64,000 nt of DNA from Rikenellaceae bacterium (GTDB lineage: Bacteria > Bacteroidota > Bacteroidia > Bacteroidales > Rikenellaceae): the NCBI GenBank assembly GCA_015060105.1, contig SUZD01000001.1:62001-126000 (forward strand), read 5' to 3'. Shown piece after piece: positions 16,905-25,508 of this stretch (positions are counted from its first letter, which is position 1; the number at the start of each line of letters is the position of its first letter). The position numbers were made by a program, and so were the translations under genes. Below the pieces are notes generated by a model. That model saw only the letters and a list, made by a program, of their open reading frames with translations, made no database searches and had not been told where the DNA came from.

Positions 16905-18752
16905 ATGTTCAGTGGACATCCCAAAGGGTTATACGCCCTTGCGTTGGCTAACACAGGTGAGCGTTTCGGCTACTACACAATGTTGGCAGTATTCGCACTC
17001 TTCCTCCGCGCCAACTTCGGCCTTGAAGCCGGTACCGCAGGTGCTATCTACTCGACCTTCCTCGGTTTGGTCTATTTTATGCCTCTGCTTGGTGGTATTA
17101 TGGCCGACAAATTCGGTTTCGGCAAGATGGTTACCATCGGTATCTCGATTATGTTCGTCGGCTATCTGTTGCTCTCTATTCCTCTCGGAAGCGACCTTAT
17201 CGCTCTGATTGCAATGTTGGCTGCACTCGTATTCATCAGCGTAGGTACAGGTCTGTTCAAAGGTAACCTCCAAGTTATGGTAGGTAACCTGTATGACGAC
17301 CCCAAGTATGCTGCAAAACGCGACTCCGGTTTCTCGTTGTTCTACATGGCTATCAACATCGGTGCATTGTTCGCTCCGACTGCTGCTGTGAAGATTAAAG
17401 AGTGGGCCGAGGTAAGTCTTGGTTTCTCGTCGAACGACGCTTACCACTTCTCGTTTGCCGTTGCTTGTGCTTCGCTTATCCTTTCGATTCTGATTTACTA
17501 TGTTTGCCGTCCTATGTTCCGCCACGTAGAGGGTGGTAAGAAAGACGCCAAAGCTACTGTTGCTGTCGAGGACAACCTCACACCCGCCGAGACCAAACAA
17601 CGCGTTGTCGCATTGTGCTTGGTATTTGCTGTGGTTATCTTCTTCTGGATGGCATTCCACCAAAACGGTCTTACACTCACCTACTTTGCAGATGAGTTCA
17701 CCGAGCGTACTTCGACCGGTATCGGCAGTATGGCATTTGATGTGCTCAACCTTGTTGCTATCATCATCGGTGTTTATGCCGCTTTCTCGGTTGCTCAAAG
17801 CACCAGCAAGAAAGGTAAAGCAATCGCAGCCGTTATCGTAGTTGCCGTTACCGCTTACCTTATTTATAAAGCAAAAACAATCAGTGGCGAGGTTGCTGTT
17901 AGTGCACCTATCTTCCAACAATTCAACCCCTTCTATGTGGTTGCTTTGACCCCCGTCAGCATCGCTATCTTTGGCGCACTTGCCAAACGCGGCAAAGAGC
18001 CTTCGGCTCCCCGCAAGATTGCTTACGGTATGTTGGTTGCATCGGTTGGTTTCGTGATTATGGCTATCGGTTCGAACGGCCTTAACACCCCCAACGAGCA
18101 ACAATATGTACTCGCTGCTAACCAAGCAAAAGAGTATGCACTCAAACTCAACGCTGCTCCTGCTGACGAGGTTGCTACTATTGAAAAAGGTATGCAAGAG
18201 TACTTCGACGCACTCAACGCCGACAGCAAAGAGGCTTTTGAAGTAGTATTCGCAGGATATCGTGACGTTAAGGTTGCCGACATCAATGCTACCACCGATT
18301 CTACAACCTACGCCGCAGTTCAAGAGGCTATCGCCGACTCGACTGCAACCGCTGCAACAATCCAAGATGCAGATATCGCTTGGACAACAGCCGCTCCCTC
18401 GGAGGAGAGCAAAGCCGCTGCTGACGCAGTATTGGCAGATTGCGCCCCCGCAACATTTGTATCGGCATATTGGTTGATTTTGACCTACTTGGTATTGACC
18501 TTCGCCGAGTTGTTGCTCTCGCCTATGGGTATCTCGTTTGTATCGAAAGTTGCTCCTCCCAAGCTCAAAGGTATGATGATGGGTGGTTGGTTTGTTGCAA
18601 CTGCAATCGGTAACTTCCTTGTATCTGTTGGTGGATTCCTCTGGGCAGGTATTCCTTTGACAATGGTTTGGGGAGTATTTGTTGTACTCTGCTTGCTTTC
18701 AGCACTGTTTATGTTCGTTATGATGAAACGCTTGGAGAGCGCGACAAAGTAG
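16905..18752 (+). CDS. POT/PTR-family proton-coupled peptide transporter with large soluble insert
   Basis: A 615-residue major facilitator of the proton-dependent oligopeptide transporter family, importing di- and tripeptides. The ERFGYY motif (19-24) that couples protons in POT transporters is intact, and the usual 12-14 membrane segments are visible. Bacterial POTs are commonly about 450-500 residues. Here the excess is mainly a hydrophilic, Ala- and acid-rich segment of about 120 residues (393-516) between late membrane helices, probably exposed outside the membrane. The gene stands alone between the korAB terminator and its own. The insert has no recognisable domain. Confidence 0.9.
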   Translation: MFSGHPKGLYALALANTGERFGYYTMLAVFALFLRANFGLEAGTAGAIYSTFLGLVYFMPLLGGIMADKFGFGKMVTIGISIMFVGYLLLSIPLGSDLIALIAMLAALVFISVGTGLFKGNLQVMVGNLYDDPKYAAKRDSGFSLFYMAINIGALFAPTAAVKIKEWAEVSLGFSSNDAYHFSFAVACASLILSILIYYVCRPMFRHVEGGKKDAKATVAVEDNLTPAETKQRVVALCLVFAVVIFFWMAFHQNGLTLTYFADEFTERTSTGIGSMAFDVLNLVAIIIGVYAAFSVAQSTSKKGKAIAAVIVVAVTAYLIYKAKTISGEVAVSAPIFQQFNPFYVVALTPVSIAIFGALAKRGKEPSAPRKIAYGMLVASVGFVIMAIGSNGLNTPNEQQYVLAANQAKEYALKLNAAPADEVATIEKGMQEYFDALNADSKEAFEVVFAGYRDVKVADINATTDSTTYAAVQEAIADSTATAATIQDADIAWTTAAPSEESKAAADAVLADCAPATFVSAYWLILTYLVLTFAELLLSPMGISFVSKVAPPKLKGMMMGGWFVATAIGNFLVSVGGFLWAGIPLTMVWGVFVVLCLLSALFMFVMMKRLESATK

Positions 18753-18771
18753 TCATCAAAACATATTTAGC

Positions 18772-18807
18772 AAAGGGTGTGTCAATCGATTAGACACACC
18801 CTTTTTG
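18772..18807 (+). terminator. Terminator of the POT transporter gene
   Basis: A perfect 12-bp stem AAAGGGTGTGTC/GACACACCCTTT followed by TTTTG. Confidence 0.92.
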
Positions 18808-18835
18808 TTTGGAGTTATATGTACAGCAAGTGGAA

Positions 18836-18920
18836 TTTTAAGACTTATTAAACCGCCTTTTGGGGGACTGTATCGTTCGTTGGATAACCCGCTCATATTA
18901 CAGTCTATGATGTCTTAAAA
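18836..18920. repeat. Nested inverted repeats between convergent terminators
   Basis: The outer arms TTTTAAGAC (18836-18844) and GTCTTAAAA (18912-18920) are perfectly complementary, and inside them GACTGTA (18866-18872) pairs with TACAGTC (18899-18905). The element is free-standing between the terminators of the POT and ribH genes. No promoter or coding frame is evident. Confidence 0.5.
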
Positions 18921-18976
18921 CGCGTCAGCAGAGATATTATGAAGCGGTAATAATATAGTGTGCCATACATCAACAA

Positions 18977-19004
18977 AAAAGGCTGTCCGTTTGGACAGCC
19001 TTTT
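18977..19004 (-). terminator. Terminator of the TPR-ribH transcript
   Basis: The stem GGCTGTCC/GGACAGCC is flanked by A-runs and T-runs. Read on the minus strand it is followed by TTTTTTG, downstream of ribH. Confidence 0.9.
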
Positions 19005-19025
19005 CATAACATCGGTGTTACGCGA

Positions 19026-19598
19026 TTAGTTTACCTTCTTATCGGTATTGCCACTTGGTTTGGCAGGCTCGCTCGGAGCCTCGCGTTTCACACCATTATC
19101 CTCGGCAGCACGATCCATCTCGTTTTGGAGAGCAACCATTTGGATAGCAGTTGCAGCAGCCTCCTCGCCTTTATTGCCAAGTTTGCCGCCCGCACGGTCG
19201 AGTGCCTGCTCCAAAGTGTTGGTTGTCAAAACACCAAAAGCGATGGGCATATTCCAAGAAATCATCAGTTGGGTAATGCCTTGTGTTACGCTTTGGCACA
19301 CAAAATCAAAGTGGCGTGTGTCGCCTTGAATAACGCAACCCAATACGATTACGGCATCAACATCGGTGTACTCGGCAAAGAATTGAGCACCAAGAGTAAG
19401 TTCGACGGTACCGGGGACATGTTTAACTGCAATGTTGCTTTCGAGGCAGCCTGCTTGAAGAAGTCCCGCAACGGCACCCTCCAACAAACGCTCCGTAACA
19501 TCGCTATTCCATGTTGCTACAACAATTCCAAAGCGCATATTCGCAGCCGAAGGAACATTGTTGTTGAACGATTTGAAGTCAAACAATCCGGTAGCCAT
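19026..19598 (-). CDS. ribH: 6,7-dimethyl-8-ribityllumazine synthase
   Basis: RibH condenses 5-amino-6-ribitylaminouracil with dihydroxybutanone phosphate to form the substrate of riboflavin synthase. The 190-residue protein has the RFGIVVATWNSDVTE opening strand, the GTVELTLGA turn and the GCVIQGDTRHFDFV active-site segment. A hydrophilic tail of about 30 residues after the core makes it longer than the usual 150-160 residues. It is 17 nt downstream of the TPR gene on the same strand and followed by a strong terminator. Confidence 0.96.
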   Translation of the reverse strand: MATGLFDFKSFNNNVPSAANMRFGIVVATWNSDVTERLLEGAVAGLLQAGCLESNIAVKHVPGTVELTLGAQFFAEYTDVDAVIVLGCVIQGDTRHFDFVCQSVTQGITQLMISWNMPIAFGVLTTNTLEQALDRAGGKLGNKGEEAAATAIQMVALQNEMDRAAEDNGVKREAPSEPAKPSGNTDKKVN

Positions 19599-19615
19599 AA
19601 TCAGTGGTTGTTAGA

Positions 19616-20317
19616 TTATTGAAGTTTTTGCTCAATAGTACCGATATACTTTTGGATATCACGACCCTCGATGCTGGTGGGGTAGTTCTCCTTGATGGTC
19701 TCGTAAGCGTTCAAAGCCTCGGTATAGTTCTCCATAGCCTCGTAAACCAAGCCCATCTTTTTGAGGTAGGTTGCAGTTGTCAGCACATTGTCGGCAGCCT
19801 CAACAGCCTTTTTGTACATCTCAACAGCCTCGGTGTAGTTACCCTCGTCGGTGAGGATATCGCCTTGCAAGCCGTAGCATTGTGCGTTGATGATGGTGTT
19901 GGGCGAGCCTTTGGTTGCGCTATACTCTGCCAAATATTTCTTGGCATTCTCCATATCGCCGCTCTTGAAGTAGCAGATACCTGCATAGTAGTTAGCGATG
20001 TTACCCTCGGGGGTGTTGCCATAGTTCTCGATAATTTCGAGGAAACCTGCGCAGGTGCCATCACCATTGAGGGCATTCTCCCATTGCTCCTCGGCGAAGA
20101 GTTGTTGTGCTACGAACATTGCGCTGCTTGCTTTCTCGCTCTCGCCTTTAAGATATACGTTGCTGTAAACGAACCAGCCGCCTACTGCCAACAAAACTAC
20201 TACCAACGCGATGGTGAGTTTCTTCCAGTTTTTCTCGAAATACGATTCGGTCTCCACCAGAGCGTTGTCAATTACTTGCTCGGGTGCTTGCTCATTGATG
20301 TTTGCTTTTTTAGCCAT
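19616..20317 (-). CDS. Membrane-anchored TPR protein
   Basis: A 233-residue bitopic protein: basic N-terminus, one membrane segment (about 35-53), then a helical region with at least three tetratricopeptide-like repeats (for example around 100-132 and 150-215, with the YTEALNAYETIKENYP pattern). This layout resembles YfgM-type ancillary proteins, which hold a periplasmic TPR domain on a single helix. It precedes ribH, probably in one transcript; that pairing recurs in Bacteroidota but no shared role is known. Function is not established. Confidence 0.8.
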   Translation of the reverse strand: MAKKANINEQAPEQVIDNALVETESYFEKNWKKLTIALVVVLLAVGGWFVYSNVYLKGESEKASSAMFVAQQLFAEEQWENALNGDGTCAGFLEIIENYGNTPEGNIANYYAGICYFKSGDMENAKKYLAEYSATKGSPNTIINAQCYGLQGDILTDEGNYTEAVEMYKKAVEAADNVLTTATYLKKMGLVYEAMENYTEALNAYETIKENYPTSIEGRDIQKYIGTIEQKLQ

Positions 20318-20412
20318 ACTTTATGATTTTTAGTTATTTTCGCAAATAATCGACAAAGATATGTCTTTTTTGCCAAAAAACGAAATATCGAGGCAAAATA
20401 GTGCGTGTCGAG

Positions 20413-21465
20413 CTATCCTTTGGGATACATAATGCGGTAAAGACACCTCATTGTAGGGCCTTCGGGAGTCCGCAGGTGCATCGCTCCGCCACGACAATCG
20501 CTCCAATGGCGGCACTTCGCACAGATTCCGTTGCGCATCCATTTGCGTTCGCGCATAACCTCAAAACGGTTCTCCCAAACCTGCTCAAAATCATCGGTAT
20601 AGATATTACCCTGCGTGAAACGGCGGTCGATATTGGGGCAAGCCGAGATGGAGCCGTCGGCAAGTATTGATGCAATATTGATTCCTGCACGGCAGAAAAA
20701 GTGCCAATCTCGCGCTGTGCGCTCGTGCCTACCAAGCCACGCTTCGCAACTAAAACGGGCGTGAAGACGTTTTTCGCTTCGTAGTCGCTCGATAAAACTT
20801 ACAAGTCGGTGCATCTGCTCGGCCGAGAGCATCAGCGATGGGTCTTGTGCTGCGCGGCCTATCGGGGCTATGGTGAAGAATCGCCAACTGCGACAGCCGT
20901 GCTCCAAAAGCGTAGTATAAACCTCCTCCAAGGAGTCTATATTCGATGGATTTACACAGGTCACCACATCGTGCTTCAAGCGGGGGTCGCGGGTCATAAT
21001 ATCCAGCGCTCGCAATGCTCTGTCGTAGCTCAACGGATTACCTCGCAAGGCATTATGCTGTTCGCGCGTACCGTCAAGGCTCAATGTCACAACCTCCATA
21101 CCCGCGTCAATCAATTGGTTGTGTCGCTCTTCGTTGTAGGCCATACCATTGGTAACCATACCCCAACGAAATCCCGCCTCGCGCAATCGCCGTCCGCACT
21201 CCGCCAAGTCGGCACGCACAAGTGGCTCGCCACCCGTAATTACCACCATAAGCGGTTGGGGGCGATGGGCGTAGGCTTTGGTTGCTCGCAGAAAATCCTC
21301 GATGGGCATATCTGGCACAGCGGCCTCCTTGCGACAATCCGAGCCACAATGTCCGCAATTCAGATTACACCGCAGGGTGCACTCCCAAAAAAGATACGAT
21401 AACTCGTGCAGAGCCGTCTCGCCCGCACGAAACAGATTGTGAAACTTCTGACTTGCAAAACTCAT
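20413..21465 (-). CDS. Radical SAM/SPASM enzyme of the rSAM-lipoprotein pair
   Basis: A 350-residue radical SAM enzyme. The SAM cluster ligands are C33, C37 and C40 (CNLNCGHC), and the GGE motif is at 78-80. The C-terminal third carries a Cys-rich SPASM domain (FFCRAG, SACPN, CAKCRHWSDC, MRCLY), which binds auxiliary Fe-S clusters. SPASM enzymes typically modify peptides or proteins. The gene starts 9 nt downstream of a small lipoprotein gene, and the pair matches the rSAM/lipoprotein system that NCBIfam defines as TIGR04133 with TIGR04134 (assigned from memory of those families, not searched). The neighbouring lipoprotein is the obvious candidate substrate or partner. Chemistry is unknown. 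Confidence 0.85.
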   Translation of the reverse strand: MSFASQKFHNLFRAGETALHELSYLFWECTLRCNLNCGHCGSDCRKEAAVPDMPIEDFLRATKAYAHRPQPLMVVITGGEPLVRADLAECGRRLREAGFRWGMVTNGMAYNEERHNQLIDAGMEVVTLSLDGTREQHNALRGNPLSYDRALRALDIMTRDPRLKHDVVTCVNPSNIDSLEEVYTTLLEHGCRSWRFFTIAPIGRAAQDPSLMLSAEQMHRLVSFIERLRSEKRLHARFSCEAWLGRHERTARDWHFFCRAGINIASILADGSISACPNIDRRFTQGNIYTDDFEQVWENRFEVMRERKWMRNGICAKCRHWSDCRGGAMHLRTPEGPTMRCLYRIMYPKG

Positions 21466-21474
21466 AGCGAAGGG

Positions 21475-21876
21475 CTATTGGGCAGATTGCAGCACTACGG
21501 TAATTTCACGATAATAGTAGTCGGTTGGCACCGAGATAGTCTTGATTGCATACAAGCCATTAGCCTCCTTGTCAATATCCATAAAACTCACATCGGCTAG
21601 TTCGCCCGTATTGGCCAGCTTCAACTCGGCAAAACCCTTACTGTCGGAATACACAACAGCAGGATGATCAGTATAGTCGTCGAAATGGACTGCAATATTG
21701 GGAATCGGCTCTCCATTGGTATTAACCACCAACACTTTGACGCTGCTATATTCGTGATAGTGGTCATAGGATACACCATAGCAAGCCTCCATAATAAACA
21801 TAACAGCGCCCAAGCTGAATACTCTCAATATTCTGCGGAGGAGTTTTTGACTCTGTGCAAGCAATCTCTGTTTCAT
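21475..21876 (-). CDS. Small lipoprotein paired with radical SAM enzyme
   Basis: From the ATG at 21876 the product is 133 residues; a TTG 12 nt upstream is less likely. A basic N-terminus and hydrophobic segment end at FIMEAC, giving lipid-accepting C32. The mature part opens with a Tyr/His/Asp-rich stretch (YGVSYDHYHEY) and then a carboxypeptidase-regulatory-like beta sandwich: VKVLVVNTNGEPIPNIAV, SDSKGFAEL and FMDIDKEANG. It fits the lipoprotein half of the rSAM/lipoprotein pair (TIGR04134-like by memory). It is the first gene of the two-gene operon, driven by a promoter divergent from recF. The aromatic stretch after the lipid anchor is a plausible modification site, by inference only. Confidence 0.8.
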   Translation of the reverse strand: MKQRLLAQSQKLLRRILRVFSLGAVMFIMEACYGVSYDHYHEYSSVKVLVVNTNGEPIPNIAVHFDDYTDHPAVVYSDSKGFAELKLANTGELADVSFMDIDKEANGLYAIKTISVPTDYYYREITVVLQSAQ

Positions 21877-21906
21877 AATCGGCAACAATTAGCATAACTT
21901 ACTTTC

Positions 21907-21986
21907 ACAAAAATAATAAATGTACTGCATAAACACAAACTTTAACAAACCGAATTTGCAATGCTCAACAAAAAATCGTACCTTTG
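21907..21986. promoter_or_regulatory. Back-to-back promoters of the rSAM-lipoprotein operon and recF
   Basis: On the plus strand TTTG (21955-21958) and TACCTTTG (21979-21986) are 20 bp apart and lie 23 nt before the recF start. On the minus strand TTTG (21936-21939) and TATTTTTG (21907-21914) are 21 bp apart and lead to the lipoprotein gene. The two promoters share about 80 bp. Confidence 0.75.
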
Positions 21987-22009
21987 AACTTGAAGAAATA
22001 GTGACCAAT

Positions 22010-23116
22010 ATGTATCTCGACCGACTCAACATAGTAAACTTCAAGAATGTTGCCGATGCAACAATCGATTTTTCGCACTCGATTAACGCCCTTGTCGGAC
22101 TCAATGGCGCGGGCAAAACAAACGTTGTCGAGGCGGTTTATTACTTGTCGATGTGTAAGTCGTCGATGGGTTTGAGCGATAGAGGAAGCGTGCGTCACGG
22201 CTCCGAGTTTTTTGTGGTCGAGGGTAGTTATACCGACTCCTCGGAACGACACAGCACTATAACCTGCACCTACTCGCTCAAAGGCAAAAAGATAGTCAAG
22301 TACAACGGCAAGGAGTACGAGAAACTCTCGGAACACGTTGGCCGTATTCCCATTGTTATTGTGTCGCCCGCTGACTCGTTTTTGGTTAGCGACGCTGCCG
22401 ACGAGCGTCGTCGCTATCTGAACGCATTTATCTCGCAACTCGATTCGGAGTATCTGACTGCTGTAATTCGCTACAACCACATTTTGAGCGAGCGCAACAA
22501 GTTGCTCAAAAATCCCAATACGGCGTTAGTAGCCGATATGATTGACACCTACGACGACCAACTTGTGTCGTTTGGCAAGGTAGTTAATGAGAAGCGTAAG
22601 GAGTATATAGATATGCTGTTGCCCTCGCTCGAAAAGTATTACCGAGTGATGTGTGACGACCGCGAAGAGATTTCGTTGGCTTACTATTCGGAGCTCAATG
22701 CTCGTCCCTTCGAGGAGCTTCTGCTATCGGCTCGCAACCGAGATTTGGCGTGCCAATTCACCACAACGGGCGTACATCGTGACGATATGGTGATGCGCAT
22801 CGGCGACCGTCCGCTCAAAAAGTACGGCTCGCAAGGGCAACAAAAGTCATTCCTCGTTGCGCTAAAACTTGCACAATACGACATTGTTTGTCGTGTTACG
22901 GGCGAGAAGCCGATTCTATTGCTCGATGATGTATTCGATAAACTCGATGCCGAGCGTGTTTCGCGTCTTATTCAGATTGTCGATGGCGACGAGTTCGGCC
23001 AAATTTTCATCTCGGACTGCAACCATTCACGTCTGACCGATATTCTCAAAGGTGCCGCCCGCAGTTATTCGGTATATGATGTGAGTGGCGGAGTTATAAC
23101 CCCCATACAAGAGTAG
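22010..23116 (+). CDS. recF: DNA replication and repair protein RecF
   Basis: RecF is an SMC-like ATPase that loads RecA at gaps with RecOR. The ATG at 22010 gives 368 residues starting MYLDRLNIVNFKN; the longer open frame overlaps the promoter. Walker A is GLNGAGKTN (30-38), the ABC-type signature appears as GSQGQQKSF, and Walker B as ILLLDDVFDKLD. Unlike in many bacteria, dnaA, dnaN and gyrB are not adjacent. Instead a DciA-like gene follows after 2 nt, a pairing seen in other Bacteroidota. Confidence 0.96.
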   Translation: MYLDRLNIVNFKNVADATIDFSHSINALVGLNGAGKTNVVEAVYYLSMCKSSMGLSDRGSVRHGSEFFVVEGSYTDSSERHSTITCTYSLKGKKIVKYNGKEYEKLSEHVGRIPIVIVSPADSFLVSDAADERRRYLNAFISQLDSEYLTAVIRYNHILSERNKLLKNPNTALVADMIDTYDDQLVSFGKVVNEKRKEYIDMLLPSLEKYYRVMCDDREEISLAYYSELNARPFEELLLSARNRDLACQFTTTGVHRDDMVMRIGDRPLKKYGSQGQQKSFLVALKLAQYDIVCRVTGEKPILLLDDVFDKLDAERVSRLIQIVDGDEFGQIFISDCNHSRLTDILKGAARSYSVYDVSGGVITPIQE

Positions 23117-23118
23117 TT

Positions 23119-23409
23119 ATGCAGTACGTCAAACCCAAACGAGTGGGCGAATTATTGCCCAAGTTTTTCCGTGACCCTGCGATTGTAGCCAAGATTGCCG
23201 AGGCTTCGTTACCGGAGGTGTGGGCACAGGTGGTGGGCGAGCAGACTGCGCGCTACACAACCGAAGTTTCATTTCGCCGAGGCATTATGACGGTACATAT
23301 ATCGGCTTCGGTGGTTCGTTACGAGATGTTTATGCAGCGTTCGGCTTTGCGTGACAAGATAAATGCTGCATCGCGTATGCCTATTGTCAGAGAGTTAATA
23401 ATTAAATAA
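23119..23409 (+). CDS. DUF721 (DciA-like) protein
   Basis: A 96-residue protein with the DUF721 pattern: a helical start, then LPEVWAQVVGEQTARYT and a short strand-rich part (GIMTVHISASVVRYEM). DUF721 contains DciA, the ancestral loader or operator of the replicative helicase. This short form contains only the KH-like core. It is 2 nt downstream of recF and 10 nt upstream of the glycosidase gene, so it is surely co-transcribed with recF. A role in helicase loading is inferred from the family. Confidence 0.85.
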   Translation: MQYVKPKRVGELLPKFFRDPAIVAKIAEASLPEVWAQVVGEQTARYTTEVSFRRGIMTVHISASVVRYEMFMQRSALRDKINAASRMPIVRELIIK

Positions 23410-23419
23410 TACTATTACT

Positions 23420-25456
23420 ATGAAACTTCGTTTTTTTATATGTGCGCTTATGGTGCTATTTGCCTCGGGTGTCGCTATGGCTCAAAGTCAAGAGAGTCGT
23501 TGGGTGATGAATGACGACGGCTCAATTTCGTGGAATGTTCCGCAGAAAAAAATTCCCCACTACGACCATATCGAGATGAGTGGCGAGAAGGTGTCGGTAG
23601 TCTATCGTTATGGCGTTCGCCCCGATGGCTCGTGGACTATGGAGCGTTCGGTTGTATGGCCTATGTTGCGCACCATTCCCAATAACACCCACGCAAGTCT
23701 GACTCGTCGTTTTGGCTTCGATGTTGCCGATATGATAACAGTCGATGGTTACTCGCTCTATGGTTGCCGCGTAAGCGAAGCGAAACTCAATGGTGTGCTT
23801 ACCGCCCAGATGAGTTATGGCGTTGCTCGTTCGGCCCACAATGCCAATGCTTTGGCAGCTCGTAACGACATCGAGGTAACCGCCGAATATTTTCCATCAA
23901 CAACCCAAGCTGCCGTTTGCGAGAGATACACAATCAACAATGTATCGAATAGGACAATACGTGTCGAGATTCCGCATATCAACACCACCTACACCACCGA
24001 CCCCGAGAAAGGAGTTGCAGGCTCGTATGCTTTGAGCGTAGTGTCGTACGGCTATGGATATTACACTCTCAAACCGGGCGACAAATACACCTTTACAGTT
24101 GCTATTTCGGGTCGTGTTGCGGGCGAGAGTCTTGCAAGTATTGATGTCGAAAAGGAGCTCTCGGCTCGAAATGCGTTCCTTGCCGAATTGGAGTCGGAGA
24201 TGACTCTCGAAACGCCCGACCAAACACTCAACCGAGCATTCGCATTTGCCAAAATTCGAGCAACCGAGAGTATCTTCCGCACCAAAGGCGGTTTGATGCA
24301 CGGCCCCGGTGGCGAATCCTATTATGCTGCTATCTGGGCCAACGACCAGGCCGAGTACGCCAACCCTCTGTTTGGTATGATGCGTTACGAGAAGGCTCGT
24401 GAGTCGGCAATGAACTCTTTCCGCCACTTTGCACGCTATATGAATGACGAGTATCGCCCCATTCCGAGCTCGATTATCGCCGAGGGCGATAGTTATTGGA
24501 ATGGCGCTGGCGATAGAGGCGACGCTGCAATGATTGCTTATGGTGCTTCGCGTTTTGCACTCGAATCGGGCAATAAGAGTGTTGCCGAGGAGTTGATGCC
24601 GCTTATCGAGTGGTGTTTGGAGTTCAGCCGTCGCAAGATTACAGCCGATGGCGTTGTTGCTTCGAACAGCGACGAGTTGGAGGGCCGTTTTCCCGCAGGC
24701 AAAGCCAACCTATACACCTCGTCACTCTACTATGATGCGCTGATTTCGACTTCGGCTTTGTGCAGCCAAATGGGACAAAAGAGCAAGGCAAAAGATTATG
24801 CCGTTCGTGCCGAAGCCATAAAAGCGGCTATCGAAAGTTATTACGGAGCAACTGTCGAGGGTTACGAGACCTATCGTTACTACGACGGCAACGATATTCT
24901 TCGTTCGTGGATTTGTATCCCTCTGGCAATGGGTATCTACGACCGTGCCGAGGCAACTCTCGATGCACTATTCAGCCCCGAGATGTTCACCGAAAATGGT
25001 ATTCTGACCCAAAATGGCAGCAAAACTTTCTGGGATCGCGCAACCGAGTACGCCCTATTGGGCGCATTGCGTGCAGGCGAAACCGAACGCGCATTACCCC
25101 GTTTGCAACATATGTCGCGCGTGCGTCTGCTGGGCGAACATGTCCCCTATCCCATTGAGGCTTGGCCCGAGGGCTCGCAACGACACCTATCGGCCGAGAG
25201 CGCGCTCTATATGCGTATTCTGACCGAGGGTATGTTTGGAATCCGTCCCACAGGTTTCCGCAGTTTTGAGTTGTCGCCCCGATTGCCCCAAGAGTGGAAC
25301 GAGATGGCTCTGCGCGATGTTTACGCCTTTGGCTCGGAGTTCGACATCGAGGTCTGCCGCAAAGGCTCGAAACTGCTTGTCACCATCACACCCGAAGGTG
25401 CCCGTCCGATTGTCCGAACAATCAAAGACGGCGCAACCTGCACCATTAAGTTATAA
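23420..25456 (+). CDS. Secreted six-hairpin (alpha/alpha)6 glycosidase-like protein
   Basis: A 678-residue exported protein with a cleavable signal peptide (about 1-21). The N-terminal half is a beta-sandwich. The C-terminal half is an (alpha/alpha)6 barrel, with the landmarks GGESYYAAIWANDQAEYA, EGDSYWNGAGDRGD, SSLYYDAL and EAWPEGSQRHLSAES. These resemble inverting glycosidases of the GH15/GH63/GH78-like superfamily, where acidic residues in such loops are catalytic. The exact GH family cannot be fixed by eye. It follows the DciA-like gene by 10 nt, an unexpected location next to recF, and ends at a strong terminator. A periplasmic role on an unknown sugar is likely. Confidence 0.75.
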   Translation: MKLRFFICALMVLFASGVAMAQSQESRWVMNDDGSISWNVPQKKIPHYDHIEMSGEKVSVVYRYGVRPDGSWTMERSVVWPMLRTIPNNTHASLTRRFGFDVADMITVDGYSLYGCRVSEAKLNGVLTAQMSYGVARSAHNANALAARNDIEVTAEYFPSTTQAAVCERYTINNVSNRTIRVEIPHINTTYTTDPEKGVAGSYALSVVSYGYGYYTLKPGDKYTFTVAISGRVAGESLASIDVEKELSARNAFLAELESEMTLETPDQTLNRAFAFAKIRATESIFRTKGGLMHGPGGESYYAAIWANDQAEYANPLFGMMRYEKARESAMNSFRHFARYMNDEYRPIPSSIIAEGDSYWNGAGDRGDAAMIAYGASRFALESGNKSVAEELMPLIEWCLEFSRRKITADGVVASNSDELEGRFPAGKANLYTSSLYYDALISTSALCSQMGQKSKAKDYAVRAEAIKAAIESYYGATVEGYETYRYYDGNDILRSWICIPLAMGIYDRAEATLDALFSPEMFTENGILTQNGSKTFWDRATEYALLGALRAGETERALPRLQHMSRVRLLGEHVPYPIEAWPEGSQRHLSAESALYMRILTEGMFGIRPTGFRSFELSPRLPQEWNEMALRDVYAFGSEFDIEVCRKGSKLLVTITPEGARPIVRTIKDGATCTIKL

Positions 25457-25470
25457 AGATAGCGCAACAA

Positions 25471-25508
25471 AAAAGAGCGTGTCCGATGTGGACACGCTCT
25501 TTTTTTTA
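25471..25508. terminator. Bidirectional terminator between the glycosidase and gtrA-like genes
   Basis: The stem AAAAGAGCGTGTCC/GGACACGCTCTTTT has A- and T-runs on both sides. It serves the plus-strand glycosidase gene and the minus-strand gtrA-like gene, whose stop codon it touches. Confidence 0.93.
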
